DNA from: Pseudophaeobacter leonis
GTDB lineage: Bacteria; Pseudomonadota; Alphaproteobacteria; Rhodobacterales; Rhodobacteraceae
NCBI RefSeq assembly: GCF_002087335.1
Contig: NZ_MWVJ01000016.1
Coordinates: 1 to 64,000, forward strand
Length of the DNA stretch: 64,000 nucleotides
Reading direction: 5' to 3'
The position numbers and the translations under genes were made by a program. Positions 64,000-64,000 of this stretch are shown here, piece by piece. Under the pieces are notes generated by a model. It was not told where the DNA came from and ran no database searches. It was given only the letters and a program-made list of their open reading frames with translations. The number at the start of each line of letters is the position of its first letter. Positions within the stretch are counted from its first letter, which is position 1.

Positions 64000-64000
64000 G

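Overview
The window looks like chromosomal DNA of a marine Rhodobacteraceae (Roseobacter-group) alphaproteobacterium. Evidence: high GC, SmoEFG-K polyol transport genes, several TRAP transporters, a sarcosine oxidase locus, an nrdR-ribD-ribE-ribBA-ribH-nusB block, MmcB, alphaproteobacterial RpoD and DnaG, and a tRNA-His with A73 and no G-1, as known for many alphaproteobacteria. No prophage, complete insertion sequence or CRISPR array was found.

Layout. 0-5 kb: 3' end of a taurine-type permease gene, a polyprenyl-phosphate sugar transferase (two frameshifts), an RsmJ-like methyltransferase, a DUF4389 membrane protein, a PEP-mutase/isocitrate-lyase family enzyme and a small unknown gene. 5-12.5 kb: a mannitol/polyol operon (binding protein, two permeases, AraC regulator, mannitol dehydrogenase, ATPase, fructokinase). 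12.7-19.4 kb, minus strand: a peroxiredoxin-like gene, then an SDR, FadR-type GntR, RraA-like protein and TRAP transporter. 19.6-24.2 kb: an amidohydrolase remnant, then GntR, KDG kinase, KDPG aldolase and an IlvD/Edd dehydratase (a sugar-acid Entner-Doudoroff branch). 24.2-38.3 kb: a large catabolic cluster with AraC, a Liv-type ABC transporter, aldehyde dehydrogenase, SDR, a 2,4'-dihydroxyacetophenone-dioxygenase-like cupin, IclR, a benzoylformate-decarboxylase-like TPP enzyme and a second TRAP transporter. 38.6-40 kb: an AT-richer orphan ATP-grasp gene beside tRNA-His. 40-53.4 kb: GNAT, MmcB, a candidate 6S RNA, and the riboflavin/nusB block, interrupted by a proline-racemase-like gene and three capsule genes (kpsS, wza-like, kpsC). 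53.5-64 kb: YjbQ, three tandem secreted paralogues, a DCC protein, rpoD, dnaG, soxG and soxA (running off the right end).

Two window-wide signals stand out. First, about 22 single-base lesions break genes, including dnaG and ribBA. Many fall in homopolymers, so most are probably uncorrected sequencing indels; broken genes are given below as single spans with the break noted. Second, many intergenic or 3'-end positions carry short degenerate tandem repeats (units 10-36 bp, 2-6 copies) that start at, contain or closely follow a stop codon. I do not know a described element that explains these arrays, and they are the most unusual structural feature here.
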